A stretch of DNA of 64,000 bases from Stentor coeruleus (lineage: Eukaryota > Ciliophora > Heterotrichea > Heterotrichida > Stentoridae). Shown here one piece after another: positions 19,435 to 28,850 of this stretch; position 1 is the first letter of the stretch, and each line of letters starts with the position of its first letter. The notes under the pieces were generated by a model. The model was not told the DNA's origin. It searched no databases and saw only the letters and a program-made list of their open reading frames with translations. The stretch is from NCBI GenBank assembly GCA_001970955.1, contig MPUH01000102.1, positions 1 through 64,000 on the forward strand. Reading direction: 5' to 3'. A program made the position numbers and the translations under genes.

Positions 19435-21134
19435 TTAAGCAAGGACAACAAGTTTGAAACAGTTTGAGTATTCTAAGACTGTATCTTTGGCTATTAGACT
19501 ATAATAGGTATTATCATGACAACCAAAAGATTTATCTGAGAAAAAAGCATATTTCGGGAGTTCTCCACGCATAATTTCTCTGCCTGCAGCATCATAAATA
19601 ATAAACATACCGTTTTTTAAGACTTTTCCAAAACCTCCAAACATTATCAACTGATTATTCGACCATAGCATCCCCATACCTTCAAGTTTCCAAGGGATTT
19701 TCCATGAAAGTTGTTCCCATTGACTAGTATATTTATATACAGTATCAGTAAAAATATCCCCTTCACGACCTCCTGCAAGGTAGATACTTTCTCCACTTGA
19801 GCATACTGAAGCATTTTCTTTAGCTACAACCATATCTGCATCTGCTTGCCAAAGCATTTCACGATCTAAATATTCAGTTTTAACACAATCTTTACCAGAA
19901 ATCACATACATAGTATTCTTATGCCAAACTGCAGCATGAAACCTATGAGAAAAAGCTAATTGATTCAGTTCAATTTTATGTTCACCAATTTTCCAACATT
20001 TGGTTTTATATACAACTATTAAACCTTCAGGTGTTGCTGTAAAAGTTGCCCCACGGTTTATGTCTAGTATTATTTTTGTGACAACTGGGCTTAGTTGACG
20101 ATTATGATAAGTTGCAATACTTCCTGAAGGTAAATACAAATAACTATAGTTTTCTGGTACACTTGTTGCTGTATCTAAAGTCAAAGCAACTTCTAAAGGC
20201 TTGGGTTTTTCAGCGAATTTCATTTCATAATCATTTTTCGGCGCTGGTTTTATGTCAACAGCTTTTATAGGTGAGCCTGGTCTGAGCATTTTCATAACAG
20301 ATTCAGGGATTGAAGGCCCTTTTCTTTTTTCCCCCTTGTTCCCACTTNTTTATTTCCACTTCTTACTTTGATTGTGCTTGGGATAACAGTTTTTATAATA
20401 TGATTTATTGGCTCTAATATAATATTATCATCAGTAACAGTTTTTACATATCCAACTAAATTGTATTTAGAAAATACTGGAAAACCTAAATAGTTTTCGT
20501 TTAAATATTCTGATGCTTTATAAAGTTCATGTTTGTTATAGTTCTGAGCAAGCTCTATTGGTTTGTTTCCAAGAATTTTAGCTTTTCTTGTAAGCCTGAC
20601 GCAGTGGTCTTCAGAAAGACTTGGGTATTCTTCAATTTCGATTTTGTACAGCCAGAAATCAGAGAACTCAAGCGTTGGGATCATTTTTTCTTTAACATTG
20701 TCTTTGTATTTGAAGAAAAGTGCGCTTGGGTTTTTTGGCACATAACGTTTGTGGATGACTAGGTATTGTTTTAGCAAAAGCATTGTGGAAAACATAGGAG
20801 TTTCAGTTTTATCTACTACTGTATGTAGGGCATCTTGAACCTTAACATGAGCTCTGACTTCAATTTTCGCAGGTGCAGCAACGGGCTTCACAGGTGGAAG
20901 TACTTTTTCAAGCTGTTTTTCTTTAATCGTTATCTCAAGTTCAGACTTCCTCTCAAGAAAAGGATTCAGTTCTTCTTGATTTGTAATGAGCTTGCCGTCT
21001 ATAAACATATCAAAAGTCTGGACCTGCATTTTCTCTTGTATCCGCATCTTTAGGATTTGATAGTCCTCAGATCGGTCTACTTCTTCACGTTGATCTTTTA
21101 ACTGAACAGTAAATTTGCTTCCAGTTCCACCCAT
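19435..21134 (-). CDS. Ubiquitin-like domain / kelch-repeat protein (split by an assembly N)
   Basis: One gene across the N at 20348. It starts at ATG 21134 (MGGTGSK, a possible myristoylation signal); an in-frame ATG further upstream lacks the usual start context. Residues about 8-73 form a ubiquitin-like fold ending in ELEITIKEK. A middle region with a second beta-rich segment follows, then a Lys-rich linker. The C-terminal 270 residues contain kelch-type blades (for example IYLAGGREGDIFTDTVYKY and IMFGGFGKV). The two halves are in different frames only because one N replaces an unknown number of bases in a poly-A/G run. Read from GKKKRPSIPESV onward, the downstream frame joins the kelch part without a stop. 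Ubiquitin-like plus kelch suggests a ubiquitin-pathway adaptor; that is inference. Confidence 0.75.
20348..20348. other. Assembly gap (single N) inside the Ubl/kelch gene
   Basis: The N lies between TTTATTTCCACTT and CCCACTT, a short near-repeat. The reading frame changes by one base across it, so the gap size of 1 is not literal. Confidence 0.8.
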
Positions 21135-22281
21135 AATTATTAGAATTTTATGGATGATGAGGATATTATGGTATGGATTTTTAAAAAACAATGGTAATAT
21201 GATTTATGTTTAATCAAAAATTCGATAAGAAATCAGATGTGAAAATAAAGTTTTTATAAGTTAAAAAAAAATTGGGAAGAGGATGCTGAATTTATGAAGG
21301 GATTTAGCAGTTAAATATTTATTATTATGAAAGATTTATTTCTTGTAAAGGGAAGATAGGAGGAATTGGATTTTAGATTTTAGATGAGGGTTTTTAACTA
21401 GAAGTGGCTGTATACTATGAAAATTGCAGATGGCTATCAAATTTTATTTATCGAAATTTAAAATAATGGAAAAATAATTTAATAAAAGGTTGGATTGCGA
21501 ACTTTATCCGGTGTCAGGGTGTTGTAGGCATGGGTTTTAGAGACTTTGATATGCTTATTTCTTTAAATTTTGACGAGGGGAATAATTTATAGCATAAAAA
21601 ACTAAATTCTGTCATTTAAATAAATGAGAAGTTTTGAGTGCTTTTTAGCCTGGGAAACAGAGGAATTTGTAGTAGAATGAACGATTTAAAATAGAATCCC
21701 CAATTTTGGCCAACTATGTTTCATGTGTAAGGAGATACTAATGAAACAACAAAATGAAATTATCGCTTTGCAGGAATCATAAATGCAATTAGCAGATATC
21801 TGTTACAAGTTAAACTTTTTTGAAAACTCAAAGTTTCAATGAAGAAGAATTTGCTCTTTTTATATAAACGATGTATGCTAAATATTATTCAATAAACTGC
21901 CTATGAATAAGAAGTAAAAGAGTTTACTGTTTCAAGAGCTTATAAAAAAATGAGAAAATATGAAGTATCTTCTTTTATTTAAACCTTTTAAAGCAGCTAT
22001 AGGTAGTCCTGGAATAACAATAGAAATTGATGAAGGCATGATAGTGATAATGAAAAATAATTGTAAAAGATTTTAATATAGTTAGATCGAAATTTTTTGA
22101 TGAGAAATATATGAAAATAAAGTCGGGTATTTCAGTTTGATACTGATTAAATGCTTTAATCCTCAATAATTACAATATCCAGCAATCTCCTTCAATCTAC
22201 TATTTATCAAGCCCATAAAACTCTACATATAACCAAAAATCATACATCTAATCTATATTCCCAATAACTAATTTTACTTAT
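21135..22281. other. Intergenic with a decayed transposase patch
   Basis: Bases 21135-21700 are G/T-rich on the plus strand, which is C/A-rich upstream of the minus-strand Ubl/kelch gene. A transposase-like remnant at about 21740-22076 is listed separately. The remainder is AT-rich spacer. Confidence 0.55.
21740..22076 (+). mobile_element. Decayed ISXO2/Merlin-type DDE transposase remnant
   Basis: In one plus-strand frame, open patches broken by about six stops end in IGSPGITIEIDEGM followed by a Lys/Asn-rich stretch. The pattern GG/SPG-x-x-(V/I)EIDE followed by basic residues is the first catalytic-Asp motif of ISXO2-like transposases (IS1595 bacterial and Merlin eukaryotic DNA transposons). 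The upstream patch from about 21740 has KQQNEIIALQES-type sequence in the expected N-terminal region. The rest of the catalytic core is not recognisable, so this is a short old relic. The call rests on one motif. Confidence 0.4.
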
Positions 22282-23319
22282 CTACTGATTATTAGGATTC
22301 TGATAATATCCATTCCATTGTCCCATCATCATTCCAGTCATAAACGGGTTCATCATTCCCATAGTATTCATCATCATTCCAGGCATTTGCATATTTGGCA
22401 TATTAGGCATTTGCATATTAGGCATATTTCCCATATTCATCCCAGGAGCATTTTGTTCCCTTTGTGAAAGCAAATTATGCATAGGAACATTTTGCACATT
22501 AGCATTATTAATAGTAACAGGTCTATTAGCTTCTTCTATTTTCTTAGCATAAGCAGGGCTATAATTATCCCCTAAATGTAAACCGTCAAGGTCAACAAAA
22601 GATAACAAATCAGAATTAGTTTTAGGTTCTTCTTTTTTTATTTCAATAATTTTTATCTCTTCTTGTTTTGGTTTTGGTTCTTCAAATGGATTAAAGTCTT
22701 GTTTGATTTCTGATGTTAGAGGAGTGGCAAAGAGATCCATAGGAAGTTCAGTTGATATTGGTACTGGAGCATCGAATAAATCAAAGACATTTACTTGTGG
22801 TGCTGAAGCTTTGACTGGTTCTTTTTTTACTGGAGATGGTTCTGGTTTTTTTGGGGGGGATTTCACTAAAGAAGGAGACTCACTGCGTTTTTTAGGTACT
22901 GTTTCAGGTTCCTTTTCAGGATATCCAAAATTGTCTTGTTGCCAACGCAAATTCTCACTAGACTTGTTCCTAACCCTAGCATCCTGAGGCACAAAAAGAG
23001 TATTAGTATCAGTTGGTGCTGAAAAAGGAATGTTGTCTACTCGAAGGTCGTACTGAGTATCGCCTATCTCATAGATAATAACTTTATGATTTTTGATTGG
23101 AACTTGATATGTTGACCCCATTCCTGAAGTTTTAGTTGAAACTACTTTATTCCCTTCAAGAATAATTGTCCTTTTCCCACTTATACGACTTGAAAACAAG
23201 TCTAAAGTGTACTCTGTACCATCTAGTTCGAATTTCCAGCAAAATCTTTTTTTTGAGCTTTTTATAAGTTTGCCCACACGGAATTTTTCAAATGATATAG
23301 GCTTGAAGGACTTTGACAT
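22282..23319 (-). CDS. FAIM-like domain protein with endocytic DLF/NPF motifs
   Basis: A 345-residue protein. Residues about 14-100 (WKFELDG..YTLDL..SRISGKRTIILEG) resemble the beta-sandwich of FAIM1 (Fas apoptotic inhibitory molecule). A Pro/Lys/Ser-rich linker follows (about 130-172). A disordered acidic region then carries FDLF (179-182), DLF (195-197), NPF (210-212) and a clathrin-box-like LLSFVDLDG (238-246). The C-terminus (from about 290) is extremely Met/Asn/Pro-rich with repeated NMPNMQMP. NPF binds EH domains and DLF-type motifs bind AP-2 ears, so an adaptor in clathrin-mediated uptake is plausible. The FAIM resemblance is from memory of the fold's consensus. The ATG at 23319 follows GTAATAATCT. 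Confidence 0.6.
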   Translation of the reverse strand: MSKSFKPISFEKFRVGKLIKSSKKRFCWKFELDGTEYTLDLFSSRISGKRTIILEGNKVVSTKTSGMGSTYQVPIKNHKVIIYEIGDTQYDLRVDNIPFSAPTDTNTLFVPQDARVRNKSSENLRWQQDNFGYPEKEPETVPKKRSESPSLVKSPPKKPEPSPVKKEPVKASAPQVNVFDLFDAPVPISTELPMDLFATPLTSEIKQDFNPFEEPKPKQEEIKIIEIKKEEPKTNSDLLSFVDLDGLHLGDNYSPAYAKKIEEANRPVTINNANVQNVPMHNLLSQREQNAPGMNMGNMPNMQMPNMPNMQMPGMMMNTMGMMNPFMTGMMMGQWNGYYQNPNNQ

Positions 23320-24074
23320 AGATTATTACAACCATTGTTGTATTTTGACAATAGAATGGATTATTTTTTTAGTCGTTTTTAGGGTTGATAGAAGGTTACT
23401 TAAAAGTATTTTTGTTTGGGGAATGCACTAAGATTTTGGTTTTGATGATTTGATTGTGAGAATGATAAGGAAGCAGGGGTTTTTTTTGGAGTATGGATTT
23501 GAAATTGATATAAGAATTTTTATAGGATAAAAAGGGTATTTTTAAAGGCTAGGATTTTGAGATTTATGATGATAAGTGAAGATTTATAATGCTTGAATGC
23601 TATGATGAGATTATGGGATTGTTGTAAAGAAGAATTATAATGTAGAATGTAGTGGTGTATGTGGAAATTGTAAATGGGCTAGGAATTAGGAAGTTTGGGT
23701 AATATTGGATAAGTTATATAAATATCATGCTAGGATAATGGCTAAACGTAGGAAATATAATTAATTACTATCCCAATGCCGATGTTTATTTTTTTTATAT
23801 GGTATGCTCACTTATTAAAATTTTACTTCAATTATAACATCAGTCTTCTCTTTTCCCTCTCTTCCTAAAAGTACCATCTAAATCCTTTATCCTCTTAAAA
23901 AAATAATTTCCCTAAACATTTTATCCTTTTAGCATCCAAAAATCTATCAAGACATCCAAAAATCTACTTCTAATACTCACCACAAAAAAAAATCCTATCA
24001 TCCATCAGGCAAATTTACTAATAAAACTATCAAACACTTTTATCTCTCTCCATCTCCTCCTTATCACAATTCTC
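23320..24074. other. Intergenic, promoter-type composition on both ends
   Basis: Bases 23320-23730 are G/T-rich (upstream of the minus gene at 23319). Bases 23830-24070 are C/A/T-rich with almost no G, although they lie downstream of a minus gene. No gene is seen. Confidence 0.55.
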
Positions 24075-24827
24075 TTAACCTTCCCGCTCTTCATTACTCT
24101 TCATTTTCTTCATAGGATTTTTACTAATAAGTTTTCTTGCTTTGACAACAAAATCTTCAATAATCAAAGGTTTAATAAATTCAGCATTTTGCGGGACTAC
24201 AACAAAGTACAAAATACCATTTCTAAAGTGAGACGTAACTTCTTTTATAATAATTTTTCTAAATAGCACATTAGAATTTGATTCAACATCAAGTGTACCT
24301 CTCATTGATTTATCTCCTGAAGTGTTTGTTGTGACAAGTTTTGGAGGATTTTCTGATGTGTATAGAAATACTTTGAAAACTATGGGCTTTGGAAGAGTTA
24401 CAGGATTTCCTGAAGAGTCGGAAATTTTTAAAGATAATGAAAAAGGTCGTTCTTTGTAAAGAGGAGTAGGCAGATCTTCAGTTATGGTAAGGAAATGCGT
24501 AAAGGATCGCTTTGGGCCAGATAGATAACTTAGAAGTCCTGTTTTTGATATTTCTGATCTATCAGAACCTTCTTGCATAACTTGGAGCTTGTCTTCAGGG
24601 ATGGGATTTTTCATGAGTTTTTCAAGGATTTGGCGAGTTTGTTCAAAGGCACTTTTCATTACTTCATTTTGTTCCATCATCATCCTATAAATACTATGCA
24701 TAAAATTCTCATTATCTTGAGGATAAAACCCTATAGATAAAGGAATGGATAAGCCAACTTGAATATTTGACTTTCCACAACTGCAAGACTGATCTACTAT
24801 AGAGCATAAAGGATTATATATGCACAT
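24075..24827 (-). CDS. Unknown protein, paralogue of the gene at 33484-34140
   Basis: A 250-residue protein with a Cys-containing N-terminus, a helical middle (about 40-75) and a C-terminal beta-rich domain of about 145 residues. That domain shares ordered motifs with the neighbouring paralogue: KERPFSLSL, LYTSENPPKL, MRGTL and KEVTSHF, ending KPLIIEDFVVKAR. The pattern (a variable loop, then a strand leading into (V)KAR(K)) recalls the immunoglobulin-like DNA- or calmodulin-binding folds of CBP60- and Rel-type proteins, but I cannot assign it. Its ATG at 24827 follows TATAATAATAGG. Function unknown; with two divergent copies within 10 kb it is probably a lineage-expanded family. Confidence 0.65.
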   Translation of the reverse strand: MCIYNPLCSIVDQSCSCGKSNIQVGLSIPLSIGFYPQDNENFMHSIYRMMMEQNEVMKSAFEQTRQILEKLMKNPIPEDKLQVMQEGSDRSEISKTGLLSYLSGPKRSFTHFLTITEDLPTPLYKERPFSLSLKISDSSGNPVTLPKPIVFKVFLYTSENPPKLVTTNTSGDKSMRGTLDVESNSNVLFRKIIIKEVTSHFRNGILYFVVVPQNAEFIKPLIIEDFVVKARKLISKNPMKKMKSNEEREG

Positions 24828-25817
24828 CCTATTATTATAACTAATGGCTTGGGTTATTTATATATCATATCATAAAATTTTAGATAGCTATAGAATAAGG
24901 AATTTAGAACATCGAAAATTTTTTTTTTTTTCTAAACCTTTGATAAGGAAAATCAAAATATAGTTATATTGAAAATGCTCTCCATATGAAACTTCTATTT
25001 TTAGGAAATTTTAGCAGTTTAGATAAAAGAAAATTTTAGGTGAAAAAGAAGGTTTTGATAGGTCGAATAATATTGTGGCTTTGTAGAGTTTTGGGAGGAT
25101 TTAAGAACATTTTAAGAATTGTTAGGATTTCTGGGTTTATGGATGGTATAGGGTTAAAAAATATAGATTTTGATATAGAAAAAATTGGAAATTTTTGAGA
25201 AATTGAATTATAGGAAGTGTTGGAAGTATTTATAGGCGTAGCGTACTAGAATGTCAAAATACTGTATGTCAAAAATACAAAAAATCATGGTTATATGTAA
25301 GCTAAATAATAAAATACAGGATATAAAAAATTAGTATAATTTGCATTTATTTCAATAGTTTATATAATTGTTTTTCTATTTATTTAACTATAGCATTTTA
25401 GCCTAATCTTATTTGATATCCTTTTAGCTATTCTGACTAAAGACTCTTCAAATATAATTTTTGCATATTATAAAATGCATTCTTGAAAAACTTCTACAAA
25501 GTAAAAAATCAAAAAATTTTGAAGACTTGTAAGGTTTCATAAAATTTAATTATAATGGAATTTTATATGCTAGTTATTTTAAAATCCTAAGAAAAATTTA
25601 GTTGAAATCAAATTCTTGCTTAAATGACATATAGATATTGATTAATTTCTATAGTAAATATCAATACAATAAGTTATAGATTCAATGTTTTTATTATATA
25701 AATAAGTTTATCCATAAAGTAAATTCACAAAGACTAAATTTAAAGCCAAACTAAATATTATATAATAACTTTATCAAAAATCAATGGACACTTTTGTAGA
25801 ATTATCTGTATATATAA
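24828..25817. other. Divergent intergenic region, nothing recognised
   Basis: About 1 kb between two head-to-head genes. The left half is G-rich on the plus strand and the right half is plain AT. TATATATAA immediately precedes the ATG at 25818. Confidence 0.55.
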
Positions 25818-27185
25818 ATGTACAACGATATAGCTGATCATGAAAAGATTAAATCTAATCTTATATGTCGTAAATGCTATGGACCTGTTTTTGGAATAGA
25901 GTCAATTCGTATGGAAGTATGTCCTGAATGTGAGCTTCTTGCGGTTAGAAATCGGAAGAGCATAAATCGTTGGAATTTCCGTGCTTCTTTTATTCTCTCT
26001 AATCAGCAGCATTCTATTGATAGATCATATTTAGATTTTACAGAACGCATAGAAGCATTAAACAAGAAATTCAAACAAGATAAAGACAACCAAGACCAAT
26101 ATAAAGAACAGCTGAAATCAATCAGTAAAGAAATTATTGAAAGCAGACTCTGCACTTTAAATCAGAATCGAGAAAAAATTGCTTCTTATCTAAACCTTAT
26201 CAGAAAAAAAATCGTCAATAAACTCCACAAAATAACCTATAATAAAACTAGCATATCAGGGAAAATATTGACAAAACTACTTGAAGGAAATAATATCGAA
26301 AACCCTAAAGTTGTTCAAATATGCGAAAAAGATATTGAAAAAAAGTATTCAAAACTCATAAATAATACTTATAAGGCCGAATTTAAATGTGAAGAAGATC
26401 TTATTGCTGAGCCTTATATTGACAACTTTACAAGTAAATTTCCAGGGAAGATGATTAGATATAATCTGTTTTCATCGAAATTTAGGATAATTGATGTATT
26501 TTTTAATCCGGAAAGGTCTTCTCCGAAATGGCTTGAGTATTCGAATTTTATCGAGTTTAAATCTGGGTATTATATTGTATGTGGAGGGTCAAGCTATCTT
26601 ATGACCTGGGGGGATTGTTGGATAGTTCCAGCTGATAGTTTTGCAGATAGGATCCAGAGTTGTAAAAGCACAAAAAATCATTCTTTAGAATTCTATAATG
26701 AAACTGTATACTTATTTGGAGGCGATGTTCCTATATGCCAAAAAGTTGTGATAAATTATCAGTCTGAATGGCAAGATCTTGAAAAAATGCCTGAAACCTT
26801 AGAAGTAACCTGCTCATCAAAAATCGATAATCAAGCTATTATATGTGGATTAGCATCTAGGAAAATATACTCGTTTGATTTTGATCGTCAAGTTTTTTCA
26901 AAACTCTCTGAACCTTGGAATACTAAAACTTTTAAAATTGCTTTTGAGTATAGTGGTGATGTTTTTATATTAAGTAAAGATTCTCTTATAGCAGGAAACC
27001 CGACTAACAATTGGCAGATTCTAAGTTTTATTTCTAGTCATCATGATATAATGATGAATGCAAAAATGTGCGGGAAAGGAAAAGTTGTCAGCTCAACTTT
27101 TTATTTTATTGTAGATGATCTTTATTTGTGGAAATTAGATTTGAAGGACTATAGCTTGATAAAATTAAGACTTAGTAAAATTTAA
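25818..27185 (+). CDS. Zinc-ribbon / coiled-coil / kelch-type protein
   Basis: A 455-residue protein. The N-terminus has two cysteine pairs (C17/C20 and C35/C38) forming a B-box- or ribbon-like finger. Residues about 75-140 are a Lys/Glu/Gln-rich coiled coil. The C-terminal half has kelch-type beta-propeller blades with GG doublets and spaced Trp (for example IVCGGSSYLM and VYLFGGDVP, followed by Trp). This finger/coil/propeller order resembles TRIM-like proteins with a propeller in place of B30.2, suggesting a ubiquitin-related or scaffolding adaptor. Many such proteins are expected in ciliates. No catalytic RING is visible. The start is fixed by GTATATATAAATG. Confidence 0.7.
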   Translation: MYNDIADHEKIKSNLICRKCYGPVFGIESIRMEVCPECELLAVRNRKSINRWNFRASFILSNQQHSIDRSYLDFTERIEALNKKFKQDKDNQDQYKEQLKSISKEIIESRLCTLNQNREKIASYLNLIRKKIVNKLHKITYNKTSISGKILTKLLEGNNIENPKVVQICEKDIEKKYSKLINNTYKAEFKCEEDLIAEPYIDNFTSKFPGKMIRYNLFSSKFRIIDVFFNPERSSPKWLEYSNFIEFKSGYYIVCGGSSYLMTWGDCWIVPADSFADRIQSCKSTKNHSLEFYNETVYLFGGDVPICQKVVINYQSEWQDLEKMPETLEVTCSSKIDNQAIICGLASRKIYSFDFDRQVFSKLSEPWNTKTFKIAFEYSGDVFILSKDSLIAGNPTNNWQILSFISSHHDIMMNAKMCGKGKVVSSTFYFIVDDLYLWKLDLKDYSLIKLRLSKI

Positions 27186-28006
27186 CTTTTTAAAAGGAAT
27201 TTGTGTTTAGCATCCTCAATAATGATTTCAATCAAAGTATTTGCAATCAATCAGATATAACAGTAAGAAAGTTTTTTTTTTTCAGTTTTTTTTTTACGTC
27301 ACTTAGAATCAAAATTCTATGATATTTAACTTTTAAAAACTTACTCTCGTCGTTTTGAACATCAATTTGAATGTCATCAATGGTCAAACTATTTCTAAAA
27401 CTTTTATAGTAATCAACTGCTGAAGTGACTGAAGATTTGTATAGCCAAAAATAAACTAACTGGAAAATTCTCGCATAAAATATTCTTTTATTGTACTCAT
27501 ACCTTAAAAATACCAATCCCACTTTTCCATTTGTATTTTACTATAAGAAAATAGCTTCTATCTAAAAAAATTTATCTCAACACTTCATCCCATAAAAAAT
27601 TATGTTATTCAACCTTCTACACCTCATCATCCTCTAATAAATTTCTAAAAATTTCCAAATTTTCCATAGTCATAAATGCCATGCTATCTTCCTTATCCTT
27701 ATCCTCTCTTACCAAATCCTAATATTCCTTCTTATCCCTAAACCTCATCATCAAATCACCTCTTATCCAATTCCTAAACAATTCATAAAACCCCCAACAT
27801 TCTCCTATTAAAATTTTATAAAACCAAACTCTTAGCCCTATCCTTCATCTAATCCTCTCTAAAATATCTTACCCAATCCTAACTGATTCAACCATACTCA
27901 TCCCCAACCATCTCCTTTCTCAGTATCAAAACTATCAATAAATCAAGAAAAATAACTTTTAATCAACAGTGATTCTCATATTTAATATCAAAAAAAAACT
28001 CAAACT
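27186..28006. other. Intergenic with G-depleted promoter side
   Basis: Contains the possible small gene at 27247-27530. Bases 27535-28006 are almost free of G on the plus strand and repeat CTTATCC, CCTAATA and CATCATCC-type words, upstream of the zinc-finger gene at 28007. Confidence 0.55.
27247..27530 (-). CDS. Possible small hypothetical protein with an unresolved start
   Basis: A minus-strand frame of about 90 codons (27522-27247) reads like protein, with segments such as SFRNSLTIDDIQIDVQ and a Lys-rich end, but has no ATG at its beginning. An ATG at 27530 opens MEKWDWYF in another frame. A change of frame around 27505-27515 (an 11-base GT...AG stretch, or a base error) would join them. 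Evidence is weak. It lies tail-to-tail with the kelch gene ending at 27185. Confidence 0.3.
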
Positions 28007-28540
28007 ATGGAAAACATGCAAATCACTGACGACTTTTTATCTTGCTTCTCAAATTCAAAAATAGAGCTCAAAAGTATTAACAAAATCCCATACTTTTGTG
28101 TACCTATCAATGAAAATCTTGAAGAATCTAACCCAGTACCCGAATATGATATGACAAAAGATTACAATTTAGAATGCATGAACTTACAAGAAGCTAATGA
28201 GGAACTAGTAAAAAAAATTGAGTTTCTCGGTAAAGAAATTCATGAAATCAAAGAGTTAATCATGAAAATTGACAAGACCAAATCTCAAGAGAAATCAAAA
28301 AAATATATAGTCAATAAGAAACGTGATAGAAGGAAATCTAGTCAAATTCCACGAATGTTTAGTTGTGAGATATGCAAAAAAAGCTATGGGTAAGGTTTAT
28401 ATAGATCAGAAGGATCACTTAATCTTCATGCTAAGCTTAAACACATTGAATATTATCAAGAACAACAGATTGCTAAGAATTTACAATATATTTGTAGAGG
28501 GAAAGATATTAAGGATGCTAGAGATATTAGGGAATTATGA
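28007..28540 (+). CDS. Single C2H2 zinc-finger protein, two exons
   Basis: Exons 28007-28389 and 28405-28540, joined over a 15-nt intron, encode 172 residues. The unspliced frame stops inside the finger. Spliced, it gives a textbook C2H2 finger, C120-x2-C123-x12-H136-x4-H141, so the intron is supported by the restored zinc site. Upstream lies a predicted coiled coil (about 57-90) and a basic stretch (KKRDRRK). Downstream is a short charged tail. The stop is TGA. It is probably nuclear, binding DNA or RNA, but a single finger does not tell which. Confidence 0.85.
28390..28404 (+). other. 15-nt spliceosomal intron
   Basis: GTAAGGTTTATATAG splits the glycine codon between Cys123 and His136 of the zinc finger. 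Removal restores the standard 12-residue spacing. Confidence 0.9.
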
Positions 28541-28850
28541 GGTTTATAGATTATGAATAAGTTATGATTAAATTATGGAAAGAAGATTATGACTAATTTT
28601 TGAGGTTTTAAAGGAAATAGAATGAGGAAGTGTAGAGACTTGGTGTTGTAGTTTTGGCTATAAAATTGGTTGTATAGAAAGAGATGGGATTGTTTTGTTT
28701 TTTGAGTTTGCATGAGGAATGTTTTGGATTTTTTATTAGTATTTCGATACCTCCTTTATTTTACTCAATGGTTACCATATATAAAATCCACTTACATTTT
28801 TTACTATCTAGACTTACTAAACCTCCTATTATCAAATCCAATCATAATAA

